64,000 nucleotides of DNA from Batkoa obscura (lineage: Eukaryota > Entomophthoromycota > Entomophthoromycetes > Entomophthorales > Batkoaceae), in NCBI GenBank assembly GCA_030770535.1, contig JASVEC010000049.1, forward strand, positions 186,001 through 250,000. Direction: 5' to 3'. Both the position numbers and the translations under genes were made by a program. Below are positions 1 to 11,487 of this stretch, one piece after another (within the stretch, counting starts at the first letter, position 1; each line of letters begins with the position of its first letter). The notes below the pieces were generated by a model. It was not told the DNA's origin and did no database searches. It saw nothing but the letters and a program-made list of their open reading frames with translations.

Positions 1-227
1 ATTTTTTGTATTTTTTTAAAAGTAATTTTATAATTTATTAATAGATTTGCTTATAAAAAATTCATTATGAATTAAGCTTGGAATACTATTGACAATATTA
101 AAACCTTCATATTATTAATAGCTTTTATATTTATTTTAAGCTATCTACACAATAGTAAGTCAAAGTCGATTTTAGGCAAAAGGGCTAAAATTCAATAATA
201 TATTACTAATATATTCTATTAATAATA

Positions 228-318
228 TAGGGATGTTTTTTTTAAAGAATTTTATTAACTTCCCCACTAAAATAACATATTAGAAATGAAAAAGTGATGA
301 AACCAAAAAAAAACATTC
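228..318 (-). mobile_element. TGGGG/TA short element, degenerate copy
   Basis: Reverse-orientation, decayed copy of the roughly 100-bp element: TAGGGATG at the left, an ATGAAACCAAAAAA stretch and CATTCA at the right. The central AGCGCT is lost. It sits 8 bp from the next copy. Confidence 0.5.
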
Positions 319-325
319 ATTCATA

Positions 326-423
326 TGGGGCTGTTTTTTTAGTTTCATTATTTTTCCATTTTTTAAGCGCTATTTGAGTGGAAAGATTGTAGTAAAATTC
401 TTAAATAAAAAAATACATCCCCA
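326..423 (+). mobile_element. TGGGG/TA short element
   Basis: Forward copy, 98 bp, beginning TGGGGCTGT and ending ACATCCCCA with the central AGCGCT. TA lies on both sides. Confidence 0.85.
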
Positions 424-1383
424 TATAGTGAAAATTATATAACTTATCATTGATTTGCTTCGAAATCGTATGATTTATTTACCTCGATTTTCAAAATATA
501 AACAACAATAAATCATTTAAAGTAGATAGTAGTATATGATTTCCATACAATTTTTGAATATAATATTCTTGAAACCTCAATTTAACTTTTGATTTTTTTC
601 GCAGTTATGGCTAAAGATGAAACTCACCGTTAATATAGCATTTTAAGCACTTTGTTCTCTCTATTCAAAAGTTTAATAGAATCAATATAATAATGAAATA
701 ATATTAGTGGAAAATCAATGACGATAAATACCCTTTTGTTTACTATTTTATTCTTAAATATTTATGATTTAATATTAAGTTTATATCTATTTTCATATTC
801 AGAGTTTCCTACAAAGTTTGCCTGATTTTTTAAATTTAAAAGTGGGTGATTAACATATCATTCAAACGCCTTGAAGTTTATCTATAAATTTATGTTTTCG
901 TAATGATACGTTTATTTTATTAATCTTATACTTTATGCAAACTTAAAGGAAGAATAAATTTATGCCAGAGTTTGGAATAAAGCTCATTAAAGATGATGCT
1001 ACCTGTGAAAATCATGGTAACTTTGTATATCATTTGTTATTAGCCAAATTAGCTTATGACTCATTATAAGTTCACCGTTCATTTAAAGCTGCAAAAATTT
1101 GAGAATTTTTTTATCTCCAGCCAATCTGAAACTGAAATAGAACGATAAGATAGGATACAAATTAAATTAAATTCCACTTAAATAAAGTTTCTCTCCACCC
1201 ATATTAAAATTTTTATCTTTTAAAGCTTAAATTCTGTTAGATAATTTTCGAATTTATCCTTGTTTCTGATTATAAATTAATTTAACTCTTCACCACAACT
1301 TATTTATTTAGGTATGTATTAGTCTATTTTTCCTTTTCTTTTCTCTAATTCATTATTATTTAGTTACTTTTTTAATTTTGACT

Positions 1384-2788
1384 ATGTCTTCTAAGTCAAT
1401 CACCCATCTATTTGAATTGGCAATTAATATCATAAAGTTAGCTCCGTATAAAAATCCATTGATTAGAAGTGAGCTAACAGTATCAATAAAATCGGAATTA
1501 ATATTTTATGGATTGTATAAGCAGGTAAATGAATCCTCAATACTAATCAATTCAGCTAACAAGTATTAGATCAAGTCGAAAGGAAAGTTTGTACAATCCC
1601 TCGAATCGAAATCTGATAATTTTATAATAAGGAAATGGGAAGCATGGAAAGAATATAAGGATTATGATATAGAAGATTGTAAAATACTTTATCTGGCATT
1701 TCTTTTTCCCATTTTATCTAATTGGACCTCTTATCCAAAACTCGAACTTCAAAGCTATTTACACCCATTAATTGTTGAAGACTTGTAAGTGGTTTATCAA
1801 TATATACTATTTTAATTTTTATAAAAACGGACAGTTATTGATACTTCTTTTTAGGACTACAACAAAAATACTATTGAAACAAATCCACGAATTAAAAATA
1901 TCTTTAGAGTAAGTTTAGAATACTCTTTAATTTATTAAGTATTTAATAATTTTTAGGAATAATGATATAATTATGTCTAAGGTATTGAATATTGATGTAG
2001 AAAATACGCAATTATATGAAGATGATGATAACTCAAGCGAGTTTTCTTTTGAAGAATTAATGGACAATGAAGAGAGACCAGGATTTAGTCATATGGATTC
2101 AATATCAACTATAAGCGGCTTTTCTCAATTATCTGGACCTTCTTATGAACAACAATATAATTACAACTCACACGAAGCTTCAACAACATCACCTTTATCA
2201 GAAAAACCACAAATGTTTCGAAGGAATTCCAATTCTTCAGTAAAATCAGTTGAGTTACTTCCAACTGTACCGTATACACCCAGCATTGGACCATCAACGA
2301 GGCAAACACGACAACCTTCACTATCCTCTATAACACCACTTTGTTTGGCTTCACCGGTTAAACAACAATCAATTAAATCAAAATCAAATTCTCAATCCAC
2401 ATCCAAGTCTTCAAAAAGCAAAGCATCTTCAGCTAATCATACAAGGTCCAATTCTCATAGTTCCAATAAGAGTAGGGCAAGATCAGTAACAGGACCACCT
2501 CCACCATCAGGCTTAACTGATGAAACAACAGCAATGATACAATCCACCTCCCAGAGACTTGGACAAGGTATGGTATTAGTTCGAAGATCATTACAAAGGC
2601 TACAACAGTTAGAAGAAAAAGTGGAAGGTGTAATGCATTCTAAATTACAAAGTCCAGCTTTAGGACCTGTTATCCTTTCACCTCCGACTCATCATTTACC
2701 AATATTATCACCTAAATCATCTCAAGATTCATTGAGAGATTCATCACTTTCTGGCTGGTTTTCAAAAGTATATAACTCACTTCTTTAA
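1384..2788 (+). CDS. Acyl-CoA-binding domain protein with Ser-rich tail
   Basis: Four exons: 1384-1524, 1570-1784, 1855-1908, 1957-2788, giving 413 residues. Residues 5-100 fit the acyl-CoA-binding (ACB) fold: the FYGLYKQ signature is at 41-47 and KWEAW at 69-73, as in proteins that bind long-chain acyl-CoA esters. An in-frame TAG at 1567-1569 is removed by a 45-nt intron (GTAAAT...CTAAC...TTAG), which joins YKQ to IKSKG; without that splice the domain is cut in half. The remaining three quarters is rich in Ser, with a short helical segment near 340-370 (RRSLQRLQQLEEKVEGV). I see no membrane helix, so it is not an obvious Atg37/ACBD5-type anchored protein. The ACB call is good; the role of the tail is unknown. 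Confidence 0.72.
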
Positions 2789-4439
2789 ATTCTTTGTTTT
2801 TATTTTTGCTTCGCTTTTTACTAACCACATTCCCATTGTAATATATAATAAAGTTTAATTTTTTTAGTGTTTTTTAGTGTTCCTTATTAATTTTTAATAC
2901 TTTTTCGAATTTTTAATAATATATTGATTGTATATCATAGCTTTGTGGTTCCTATTCATATACTACTCGAAACTAATCAAACTTAAATGATGATAGATGT
3001 ATCTGTAATAATTTGATAAATAAGATTAAAAACATGGCTTATCTAAAACAGTTAAAACAGTTATTACTTATAGTTTATTGCACCCAAAATTTTGAAACTA
3101 AAAATTTCAATTAATTTTCTTAAAAGCTAAGTTTTTAGGTAGCTTATGAGTACAGACTCAAAGGTCAGTTCAATAGATTACAAATAATCTAAAAAACAGT
3201 CACTTGCTTAAAAAAACTTTATTTAAAGTTTATAATCAAGAGGTACTTATTAAAATATCAAAATTTTTTATAAATATGATAAACTCTATCTATCAAAAAA
3301 GAAGGCTTACAAAAGTTCAAATAAAGAATAAGATTATTCATAATTCAAATAATGACTAAACTAAAACAGTTGAAAATGTCAGTTTTCAATTTCTTAAAGA
3401 TTAGGAAAATCATTGCATAAAATCAATTGGGCAAGTAACCATTGTATGATGATAAAATTAACAGTGCTATTTTGATAAGGTTTTTTTGAATGGATTGACA
3501 ATTTTAAAGAATTCGATTACTTTTATACATGAGGATGAATTTTTCTGTTTAGGAATTTTGGTACAATCTTTCTACTCAAATAGCGCTCAAAAAATGGAAA
3601 AATAATGAAACTAAAAAAAGCACCCCACATGATTAAAGTGGCAATTCAAACTTTAGTATTTCTATAATTAAAGGTATAAAGTATAGAGAATTCATTTATC
3701 TTTTTATAACTATTTAATTGTTTTATTTTGCTTTTATTTTATAGTAATAAAATAAGTCATTTTTAATTAACCTAAAGACTGATTTTATTTAAAAAAATTA
3801 GTAAGTTTTTGTTTTTAAATCAAATATTGGCTATTAAAAACAATGAAAGTAATGTGTATAGCTAACCAAGTCCAAAGAAGTCAAATCAAAGTCAGGATGT
3901 TTGAAGCAAACCTAAGGTAACTCTCTTTGTTCTAATTTTTTACCTCAATCCTAATAGGCTTTGATATTATTTTAAAAACAAAATACTTTAGAAATTTTAT
4001 CCTCTGAAAATTCATAATAAAAAAACAATAATCATTAAGAAAAATAAACTAACTATTAATATAAAGTAAATATAATTTATCATTATTGATATTTATTAGT
4101 AGATGCCGTTCTTCATAATTTACACTATTCTAATTTCATCAGTTTAAAATACAATGATAAAAGTTGTCAGTATAATTTTTTAATGAATTTACTTTCAATT
4201 TTAGCAACTTTGCTAGATTGATTTTGACCTTTTTACTCTAGAGCTAAGCTTTATGCGGAAGTAATCTTCAGAAAATATTCATTTAATTGGCTTAATACCA
4301 TTCTTAATTTACAATAATTTACAATTTAAGAATAGAAATATCAAGTTTTGGGGAATTGTTGAACTTACTTTTTTGGAAAACTAAATTTTCAAAAAAAATA
4401 AAAGATTCAACTTTTAATTTTAATATCAAAAAAATTCAA
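2789..4439. other. Intergenic, one short element
   Basis: No open frame of note and no RNA gene recognised. It holds the short element at 3530-3627. The rest is AT-rich sequence between two genes on the same strand. Confidence 0.6.
3530..3627 (-). mobile_element. TGGGG/TA short element
   Basis: Reverse copy, TGAGGATGA to CACCCCA, with TAGCGCTC in the middle. The flanking dinucleotide is CA on both sides instead of TA. Confidence 0.75.
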
Positions 4440-6553
4440 ATGTTAAGACTTATCAATTTACAAAGGGGGTTCAATTTAGCTTCTAAATGCATCAAAAGAA
4501 GCTCAAAGTATTCCAACATCAAGATTTTCCAAGCTTCTTTCAATACTAATAATAAATTAGCTTCATTACCACAAGAAATTGAAGTTAATGAACAGCAAGA
4601 ATTTAAAAATGAGTTTAATATGGAGGATTTAAACTTATCCCCATTACTTCAAAGCTCATTAAAAAAGAATAAGATTGAATCCTTGTTTTCAATCCAAACC
4701 GATTGTTTTAAACATATCGTTGAAGGCAAAGACTTAGTAGGTAGAGCTAGTAAGTTTTTTTTTCTTGAGTTCTTCTTTTTTTAATAACAAATCTTTTTTT
4801 AATAGGAACTGGTACTGGAAAAACGTTGGCATTTGCTTTACCAGTTATTGAAAAATTAGAACGTAATAAAGTTCGATCTCGCACCCCAAGGGTGTTAATC
4901 TTAGCACCTACCAGAGAACTTGCTTCTCAAGTTGAAAAAGAAATAACTAAATTAGTAGCTAATTCTTATTCTACTCTTTGTATCTATGGGGGCTCTCCAT
5001 ATCGTCCCCAAGAAAACAAATTAAGAGAAGGTGTGGATATAGTCGTTGGTACCCCTGGCCGAGTTCAAGATTTAATTAACAAAGGGCATTTAAAATTAAC
5101 TGAAATTGAAACATTAATATTAGATGAAGCAGATCATATGTTAGACATTGGGTTTTCAAAAGAATTGGATGATATTATTAATTGTGTACGTACCCAACGA
5201 ATTGAAACAATTGGTAATGCTCAACCATTTCAATTTTTATTATTTTCAGCTACATTACCTGAATGGATTAAAAAAACAATTCGTAAATATTTAAGTAAGG
5301 ATTATATTACTGTGGATCATGTTGGTGATGAAAGTTTAAAAGCAAGTAAAAATGTGAAACAATTGGCTATTCCTACACTTTATAAACAAATACCAACTAC
5401 TATAGCTGGTCTTTTACAAGGGGAATTATCTAAAAGCGGACGTTGTGTAGTGTTCTGCCAAACTAAAAGTTATTGTGATACCTTAGTTACTAGTTTAAAT
5501 AAATTAAATGGAGTTAATGCTATTGCTCTTCATGGAGATGTGAGTCAAAGCTCTAGAGAAATTGCATTGAATAATTTTAAATCAGGTAAAATTTCTTGCT
5601 TAGTTGCAACGGATGTGGCGGCCCGTGGTTTAGATATTTCTAATGTTGAATTGGTGATTCAAGCGGAACCACCTAATAATCCAGAAACCTTTATTCATCG
5701 ATCGGGACGTACTGGTAGAGCAGGGAATTTTGGTACTAATGTAATGTTATTTAACCCTAAGCAAGATGCTGAGATTTATCATAAAATTCAACAACATACC
5801 GGGGTTCAATTTAAGATTGTTAGAGCACCCACTATGGCCGATTTCCGAGCTTCTATTTTTGAGGATTTTATGAAAAGTATTTCAAGGGTTAAATCCGTTA
5901 ATAATGAGATTAAAAAATTAATCTCTTCTCAATATAACAATTTACCAGAGAATATTAAAGAGAATCCAGAACTTATATTAGCCACTTGTTTTGAAGCTTC
6001 AATTAAAAATAATCCTTCACTATCGGGTGCCGAATCAAGATCTTTAATAGACGCTACGGATGGTAAAATTACATTAATTATTGAGGGTACTAATCGTACC
6101 GGTGATTTATTGGATTTAATTTATAAAAATATGAAATTGGATCCAGAAGAAGTCAAAATGAGTAACATTTCTCCATTGAAGCAGGGAAGTGGTATTGTAT
6201 TTGATGTCAGTTATAATAGCTTAGATAACATTATGGAAGGGATGGAAAAGTTAAAGGAAGAAGATGAGGAGTATAAATTGGAAGTTAAAGTATGTGAAGA
6301 ATTACCAGAAGTGGTGAAAGCTAATGCATTGAAACAATTAAATGATCGAAAAAATAAAAAATTTGGCCAACGCACTAGCGTGTTAATGAATCGTTATGGT
6401 AACAATGAACGAGACAATAATAGAGGATTTAACAATAGGGATAGAAATAATAATAGAAATATGGATAGAAATAAGTCATATGGTAATAGAAATTCCAATG
6501 ATACTTATTCCAGAGGAAATAATTTTAGAGGCGGTAGAAATGATAGATATTAA
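4440..6553 (+). CDS. DEAD-box RNA helicase, DDX21/GUCT type
   Basis: Two exons (4440-4749, 4806-6553), 685 residues; the splice restores the P-loop as GRA|RTGTGKT. Helicase motifs appear in order: Q motif (IESLFSIQTDCF), APTRELA, TPGR, DEAD, SAT, ATDVAARGLDIS and HRSGRTGRAG. After the core there is a GUCT-like region (SLIDATDGKITLIIEG onwards), then a tail of Arg/Asn/Gly repeats (RDNNRGFNNRDRNNN). This order is that of the DDX21/DDX50 and plant RH3/PMH group, which unwind or anneal rRNA and organelle RNA. The ATG at 4440 is preferred because the longer frame upstream starts with TTG. The N-terminus (MLRLINLQRGFNLASKCIKR) is basic and lacks acids, like a mitochondrial presequence, so a mitochondrial rather than nucleolar site is possible. 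Confidence 0.88.
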
Positions 6554-6797
6554 GAAGTTTTTTTAAATTAGAATATAATAGATGAAATTAATTAAAGTTG
6601 TCTGATATTGACCCAACTTTAAGTATATATTGAATTTTTTGATGCTTTAAAATAAAATTGGTTGAATAATAAATTTTATAATTTTACTTTATTTTATTTA
6701 ATATTAATAATATTATACAATACAAAAATAATCATTTCAATTTTTATATTTATAATTTAAACTACTCTAATAATTTTAACTGAATCTAATCAATATC

Positions 6798-7346
6798 TTA
6801 ATCGCAACTCCCATCCTCTGGTCCAGTATACCATCTTTCTAATACTCTATTACAATCAAACTTTTCTTTACCTAATAGTACATTTACTTCATTGTGAAAC
6901 CAACATAACCAATTAGAAGCTTCTAGTTTATTCCCTACCTTTGGTGGATTTTTTACTATTTCTTCTCGCATATGTTCAGCACATGGTTGACAAGGGTAAA
7001 GTTGAGAAACACTTTGCAATAAATTATACATGGATGATTTTTGAATTTCCGATGGCTGATTTGGATAATAAGCAGCAGTACTATGGAGGAAAGTCCAGGT
7101 GCTGTTACCTAATTCAACATAATCTGGAGGACAAGGGAGCTTTTCTTTATGTTTGATATTAGTTGTAGAAGTCGAATTGGATTTTCTTCCATGGATAGTA
7201 GTAGCATCATCCGTTGTTTTTGTGCTGAAGTTGACATCTTTGTTGGTTGAATTGGAATTTTTATTGGAAGCTGATTTACCACTCACCTCTTTCGTCCAAC
7301 CTTGAAAATCAGAACATACTCGACACGGTTTTCCATTAGGATCCAT
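6798..7346 (-). CDS. FAD-linked sulfhydryl oxidase Erv1/ALR
   Basis: Intronless, 182 residues. Erv1 reoxidises Mia40 in the mitochondrial intermembrane space and passes electrons to cytochrome c or oxygen. The N-terminal shuttle pair is C8-R-V-C11, followed by a 55-residue polar linker. The FAD-binding core starts at CPPDYVELG (72-80) and holds the catalytic YPCQPC (C119, C122), NWLCWFHNEVN (145-155) and the structural pair C148/C165. It ends in DGSCD, as in the family. It is convergent with the helicase gene (244 bp between stops) and divergent from the PPR gene, with a 295-bp shared upstream region. Confidence 0.95.
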   Translation of the reverse strand: MDPNGKPCRVCSDFQGWTKEVSGKSASNKNSNSTNKDVNFSTKTTDDATTIHGRKSNSTSTTNIKHKEKLPCPPDYVELGNSTWTFLHSTAAYYPNQPSEIQKSSMYNLLQSVSQLYPCQPCAEHMREEIVKNPPKVGNKLEASNWLCWFHNEVNVLLGKEKFDCNRVLERWYTGPEDGSCD

Positions 7347-7641
7347 TTTGCCAATTATTGTATTGTTTTATTAAAAATAGTTTGGTTTTAGTGCTTAGTT
7401 TAAAGAGTTAATCATTTGAGTATTAGTAATAGAGAAGGATGGGACATTTTATTGGTTAGAGGGGATAAGCAATTTTTATTGAGTGAAATCAACCAAGTTG
7501 GAAAATTGCAGTTGAAAAAAGATTGAAAATTTTGCAACTATTAAGAAGGGATGAGTAGTTGAAAAATTTAATTTAAACTTTGTTTTTTTAACAATAGATA
7601 ATCCATTTTTTAAAAATTAATTTAATATAGAGAGAGCCATA

Positions 7642-10077
7642 ATGTTACAAACTAGAATCAGAAATAATGGATTAAAAAATAATAATTTTTTATTTAATTT
7701 AAAGCGAAGTATAACTATTGATAGCAATATACAAATACCTAAGTTAACTGAGCTATTTCTAATTAATGATAGTAAAAAGAAACATTTAGATATATTACAA
7801 AAATTAGAGAATAAGAAGAAGGAGTTAATAAATCAATCTTATATAGAGCATTTAAAATTAGTAAAAGAAGGAGAAAGAGAAGGAGAAGTAGAAGAAATTT
7901 GGAATCATTACAATTCAACAAAGGTTATAAAGTATTTAGATAGTGTTGATTTGACTAATTTGTTAATTCAGATGAATAAAAGCTGCGAAAAGGATAGAGT
8001 TAGTAGAGTATTAAGGATTATTAAAGATTATAAACTATCATCTAAAGAAATGAATATACAACATTATGAACAATTAATGTATTCTTTTGCTTCCACTAAT
8101 AGGTTTGAAGAATGTTGGATTTTATTAAATGAAATGAAAGAAAAACAGATGGATTTAAATGATAAAATATTAGTTATTTTAATCCAAAAATTAGGTAAAG
8201 AAAGTAGAACATTAACTAGTATTAAACTTTTGAAATTAATATCACAGAATTTGAGTTCACATTCAGATAAAGTTAAAATGGCTTTATTGATGGCATTTGT
8301 AGATCGAAAAGATGCAAGTAATTTAAAATTATTTTTGAATTTGTTTGATTTGAGTTTACCTTCCTTTATTCTCAATAAAATTATAGCTTTTTTTGTGAAT
8401 CAAAATCGAATGATAGACGCAGAAGAGATTATGGAGAAATATAGGAATAAAACAGGAAATGTTTTAGATGAGAATTTATTTATTACTATGGGTAAAGGAT
8501 ATTTGAAAAATAATGATTTGGAAAAAACAAAAAATAGTTATAATCAATTTATAAAGTTAGGTGGTGTACCATCTACTCAATTTCAATCTCAATTAATTAC
8601 TGTTTGTTTAAAAAGGAAAGAAATTAATAACATTGACAGAATATTAAATCAAATTCCATTAAATCAATTAAATTTTATTCATGGTAACTGTTTTGTTAAT
8701 TTTTTGATATTAAAATATTGCCCATTGATGCCAGATTATTTTTTATTACTAAACAAAATAGATGAAAGTGAAGTTAATGTGGAATTAAAAGTATTAGCAA
8801 AAGAAAACTTAATAGATTCTATTATCAAATATTTATGTGAGGAAAAAGAATTAGAGTTAGCAACTAAACTAATCAAAGAATTAAAAGAAAAAAAGATTTA
8901 TTCAATTAAAAGTTATCATCAATTAATGAGTAGTTATTATAAAAGTAATAAGGAAGAAATCGGATTATTATTAATTCAAGATATTAAACAATTACAATTA
9001 CCGTTAACTAGTTATACTTTCGAAATTGGATTTAAATTATTAAGTCAAACATTAAATTTAAATTCAACATTAGATTTGTTTAATTATTCTAAAGAAATGG
9101 AAGTTACATTAACAATGAATAGTATTGAATATATAATGAGAATATTAAATTTAAACAAGGAATATTTATTATTAGTAGAAACTTTCTTAGATATAATAGA
9201 AACAGAAACATATCCGACAGTAGATTTGATTAATATAATTATAAAAGAATATATTTTAAATCAACAATATGAACAAGTAATTAAATTTTTTTTACAGTTA
9301 AATCAACAAGGTATTACACCTCAATTAAAGAATTTTGCTTATTTAATTCATAATTTGATTCAATCTAATCAACATCTTGAAATTGAAAATAGTATTAATT
9401 TAATGATAAAGTATAATATTAAAGGGGACTTACCTTTATATACACAAATTATTAATTATTATCTAAAAAAACAAGATTTAAATATGGTACAAAGTATTTT
9501 ACTAAAATTGAAAAAGGAAGGATTATTACCAAATAAAATATTATATTCTGTATTAACAAGAGGATTTATTAAAGTTGGTAAATTAAGTTTAGCAAAAGAA
9601 ATCTTTCTACAAATGGAAAAACAAAATATTCAATTAGACTTAATTAACTATACTAGTTTAATTGGAAGACATATGTTTAAAGGAGGATTATCTGATGTTT
9701 ATAAATTTTTAGAATTATTAAGTAAATTAAATTTAAAAAAAGATGGGATATTACATTCTATTTTATTAGAAAATATTCAAAATCATTTAGGGACTGCTTT
9801 TTTTATTGCTTATTTTAAAAATCAAGAAAAAGAATTTAATGAATTTAATGAACCTTATCAATGTTTAATTAAAAATGCGTTGAATAATAAAGAGTTGTTT
9901 GAGTTTTTAAAGGAGGTTTTTATCAATAATGAAGATAAATGGGATACTAAAGTATTGGAAAATTTTGCTTATTGTTGTGCTAAAAATAAAGATTTTATTG
10001 AGTTTGATAAAATAATCGAAAAACATCCTCAGTTGCTGGAATCTAAAAGAATAATTTATTTCATTAAAAGAAATTAA
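7642..10077 (+). CDS. Pentatricopeptide-repeat (PPR) protein, likely mitochondrial
   Basis: Intronless, 811 residues. The N-terminus (MLQTRIRNNGLKNNNFLFNLKR) is basic and resembles a mitochondrial presequence. The body is a series of helix-turn-helix repeats of about 35 residues. The clearest are near 145-180 (HYEQLMYSFASTNRFEECW) and 590-680 (TQIINYYLKKQDLNMVQS, then YSVLTRGFIKVGKLSLAKEI). PPR proteins bind mitochondrial transcripts and act in their stability, processing or translation; the RNA target cannot be read from the sequence. Lys/Asn/Ile/Leu content is very high, as expected in AT-rich DNA. I do not recognise a named orthologue. Confidence 0.85.
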   Translation: MLQTRIRNNGLKNNNFLFNLKRSITIDSNIQIPKLTELFLINDSKKKHLDILQKLENKKKELINQSYIEHLKLVKEGEREGEVEEIWNHYNSTKVIKYLDSVDLTNLLIQMNKSCEKDRVSRVLRIIKDYKLSSKEMNIQHYEQLMYSFASTNRFEECWILLNEMKEKQMDLNDKILVILIQKLGKESRTLTSIKLLKLISQNLSSHSDKVKMALLMAFVDRKDASNLKLFLNLFDLSLPSFILNKIIAFFVNQNRMIDAEEIMEKYRNKTGNVLDENLFITMGKGYLKNNDLEKTKNSYNQFIKLGGVPSTQFQSQLITVCLKRKEINNIDRILNQIPLNQLNFIHGNCFVNFLILKYCPLMPDYFLLLNKIDESEVNVELKVLAKENLIDSIIKYLCEEKELELATKLIKELKEKKIYSIKSYHQLMSSYYKSNKEEIGLLLIQDIKQLQLPLTSYTFEIGFKLLSQTLNLNSTLDLFNYSKEMEVTLTMNSIEYIMRILNLNKEYLLLVETFLDIIETETYPTVDLINIIIKEYILNQQYEQVIKFFLQLNQQGITPQLKNFAYLIHNLIQSNQHLEIENSINLMIKYNIKGDLPLYTQIINYYLKKQDLNMVQSILLKLKKEGLLPNKILYSVLTRGFIKVGKLSLAKEIFLQMEKQNIQLDLINYTSLIGRHMFKGGLSDVYKFLELLSKLNLKKDGILHSILLENIQNHLGTAFFIAYFKNQEKEFNEFNEPYQCLIKNALNNKELFEFLKEVFINNEDKWDTKVLENFAYCCAKNKDFIEFDKIIEKHPQLLESKRIIYFIKRN

Positions 10078-10315
10078 GGTAAAATTGAATTTGAACTAGA
10101 TTAGATTGTTGTATAAAAGTAGACTAAATTAATAAAATTTATAATTTAATATGTTAAGATTATTAATAATAAAGTAAAATGTAGAGAGTTGATATATTTA
10201 TTTTTTATGTTGAATAAATTAATTAGTATAATATTAATAAGATTTAAAGATCTAATTAATGTTTATAATTAATATTAAAAAATAAATAAAAGTTTTGTAT
10301 TAAAAAAATATGTTA

Positions 10316-11487
10316 TTATTGTTTATATAAATCATGTTTGTTAATATAATCAATTACTTGATTTGGTAATAAATATTTGATACTCATACCTCGTTTAACA
10401 AATAATCTAATATAAATAAAAACATTAAAATTATTTTCTATTTTAAAAAAAAGTAAATTGAAATTTACCTTATCTTTGTAGATGATATATCATTATGAAT
10501 TAATTGTTTAACTACAATTACATTTTTCTATAAATAATCAAAATGAAAAACAAAAATTAGAACTGACTTATTTCTATAATAACATATAAACTTACTCTAT
10601 GTTGATAAATACTATCATTAGCTAATAAAAATCCATAAACATCAACTCCTGTCCTTTCAACTACCACTGTACCATATTCTCCAAGAATCCTATTTAACTA
10701 TATATTTTATATTAATGAATAAAATTTAAAAATAAATAAAATTTACATCAAATGGATCCCAAAGTCCCGGTATACCGAAAGATTCGATTAAATCCCCACC
10801 AGCTAATAACATAATTTTAACTTTTTTATGAATACCTAATAAAATTCAAAATAATGAATAAACTTCAATTACTGTATTCCTCTTCTATCGTCTAACTTAC
10901 CACTTTTAGTCACTACCCCTCCTCTGACTTGATTGATTTCTTTATCAAAATGATCCAGTACTAATACAGACCTCTGATAAGTAGGTTGACTAGCTTCCCA
11001 ATCGTCTACCATTAACCAATTTGAAGTAGAATCTACTGCCATACGACACATGTTGACTCGATGTTCACTTTTAGCCAAACCTTCTTTTTGATATTTATCC
11101 GAAACAGGGGAAAAATAGCCTGCTATTAATTCAAATTTCCCTAAATCTTGAATGTGATCACGAGCCATTTCTACATTTATGAAAAAGGAGATGAATTAGT
11201 AATGAGTTTGAGGATGTTAAGAGAAATAAAAAAGATGAAGATTAAATAATACTTACCAAATATTCTTAGATGTAAATAAGTAATTGGTGAAAAGGAACCA
11301 CATGCTACTAATATTAATGGGGTACGAGATTCATCTGTAGAGTTGAAAATGAATTAAATATTGAGTTTTAAAATGAGATTGTCTTTTATTTATTGAAGTC
11401 AAACATATAAAAAGTATATAACAATCAATAGGAAATACCTTCTAAAGCGGTAGCTAATCTATGAGTTGGAAATTGATATTCACTCAT
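10316..11487 (-). CDS. Nicotinamide/nicotinate mononucleotide adenylyltransferase
   Basis: Seven exons on the minus strand: 11487-11439, 11334-11257, 11170-10901, 10835-10747, 10697-10596, 10527-10469, 10406-10316; 245 residues. It makes NAD(+) or deamido-NAD from NMN/NaMN and ATP. Nucleotidyltransferase motifs are GSFSPITYLHLRIFEMARD (the GxFxPxxxxH loop), WLMVDDWEASQPTYQRS, LLAGGDLIESFGIPGLW and ISSTKIRLFVKRGMS (the ISSTxxR loop). The sixth exon ends in ATA-AG so that splicing builds ISSTKI-R-LF. The third exon must use the donor at 10900 (GTAAGTTAG); the continuing open frame to 10869 is intron. Length is shorter than the yeast Nma proteins but close to the catalytic core. Confidence 0.92.

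Larger units (their letters stand above)
1..1383. other. Intergenic, no gene seen
   Basis: AT-rich DNA with stop codons in all frames. The only structure I see is the adjacent pair of short inverted-repeat elements at 228-423. The last 100 bases are the promoter side of the acyl-CoA-binding gene. Confidence 0.6.

Noticed and set aside
10869-10900. Open frame continuing after the third exon of the NMN adenylyltransferase
   Set aside because: Starts with a perfect donor GTAAGT; only splicing there joins VVTKSG to IHKKVKIMLLAGG in frame.
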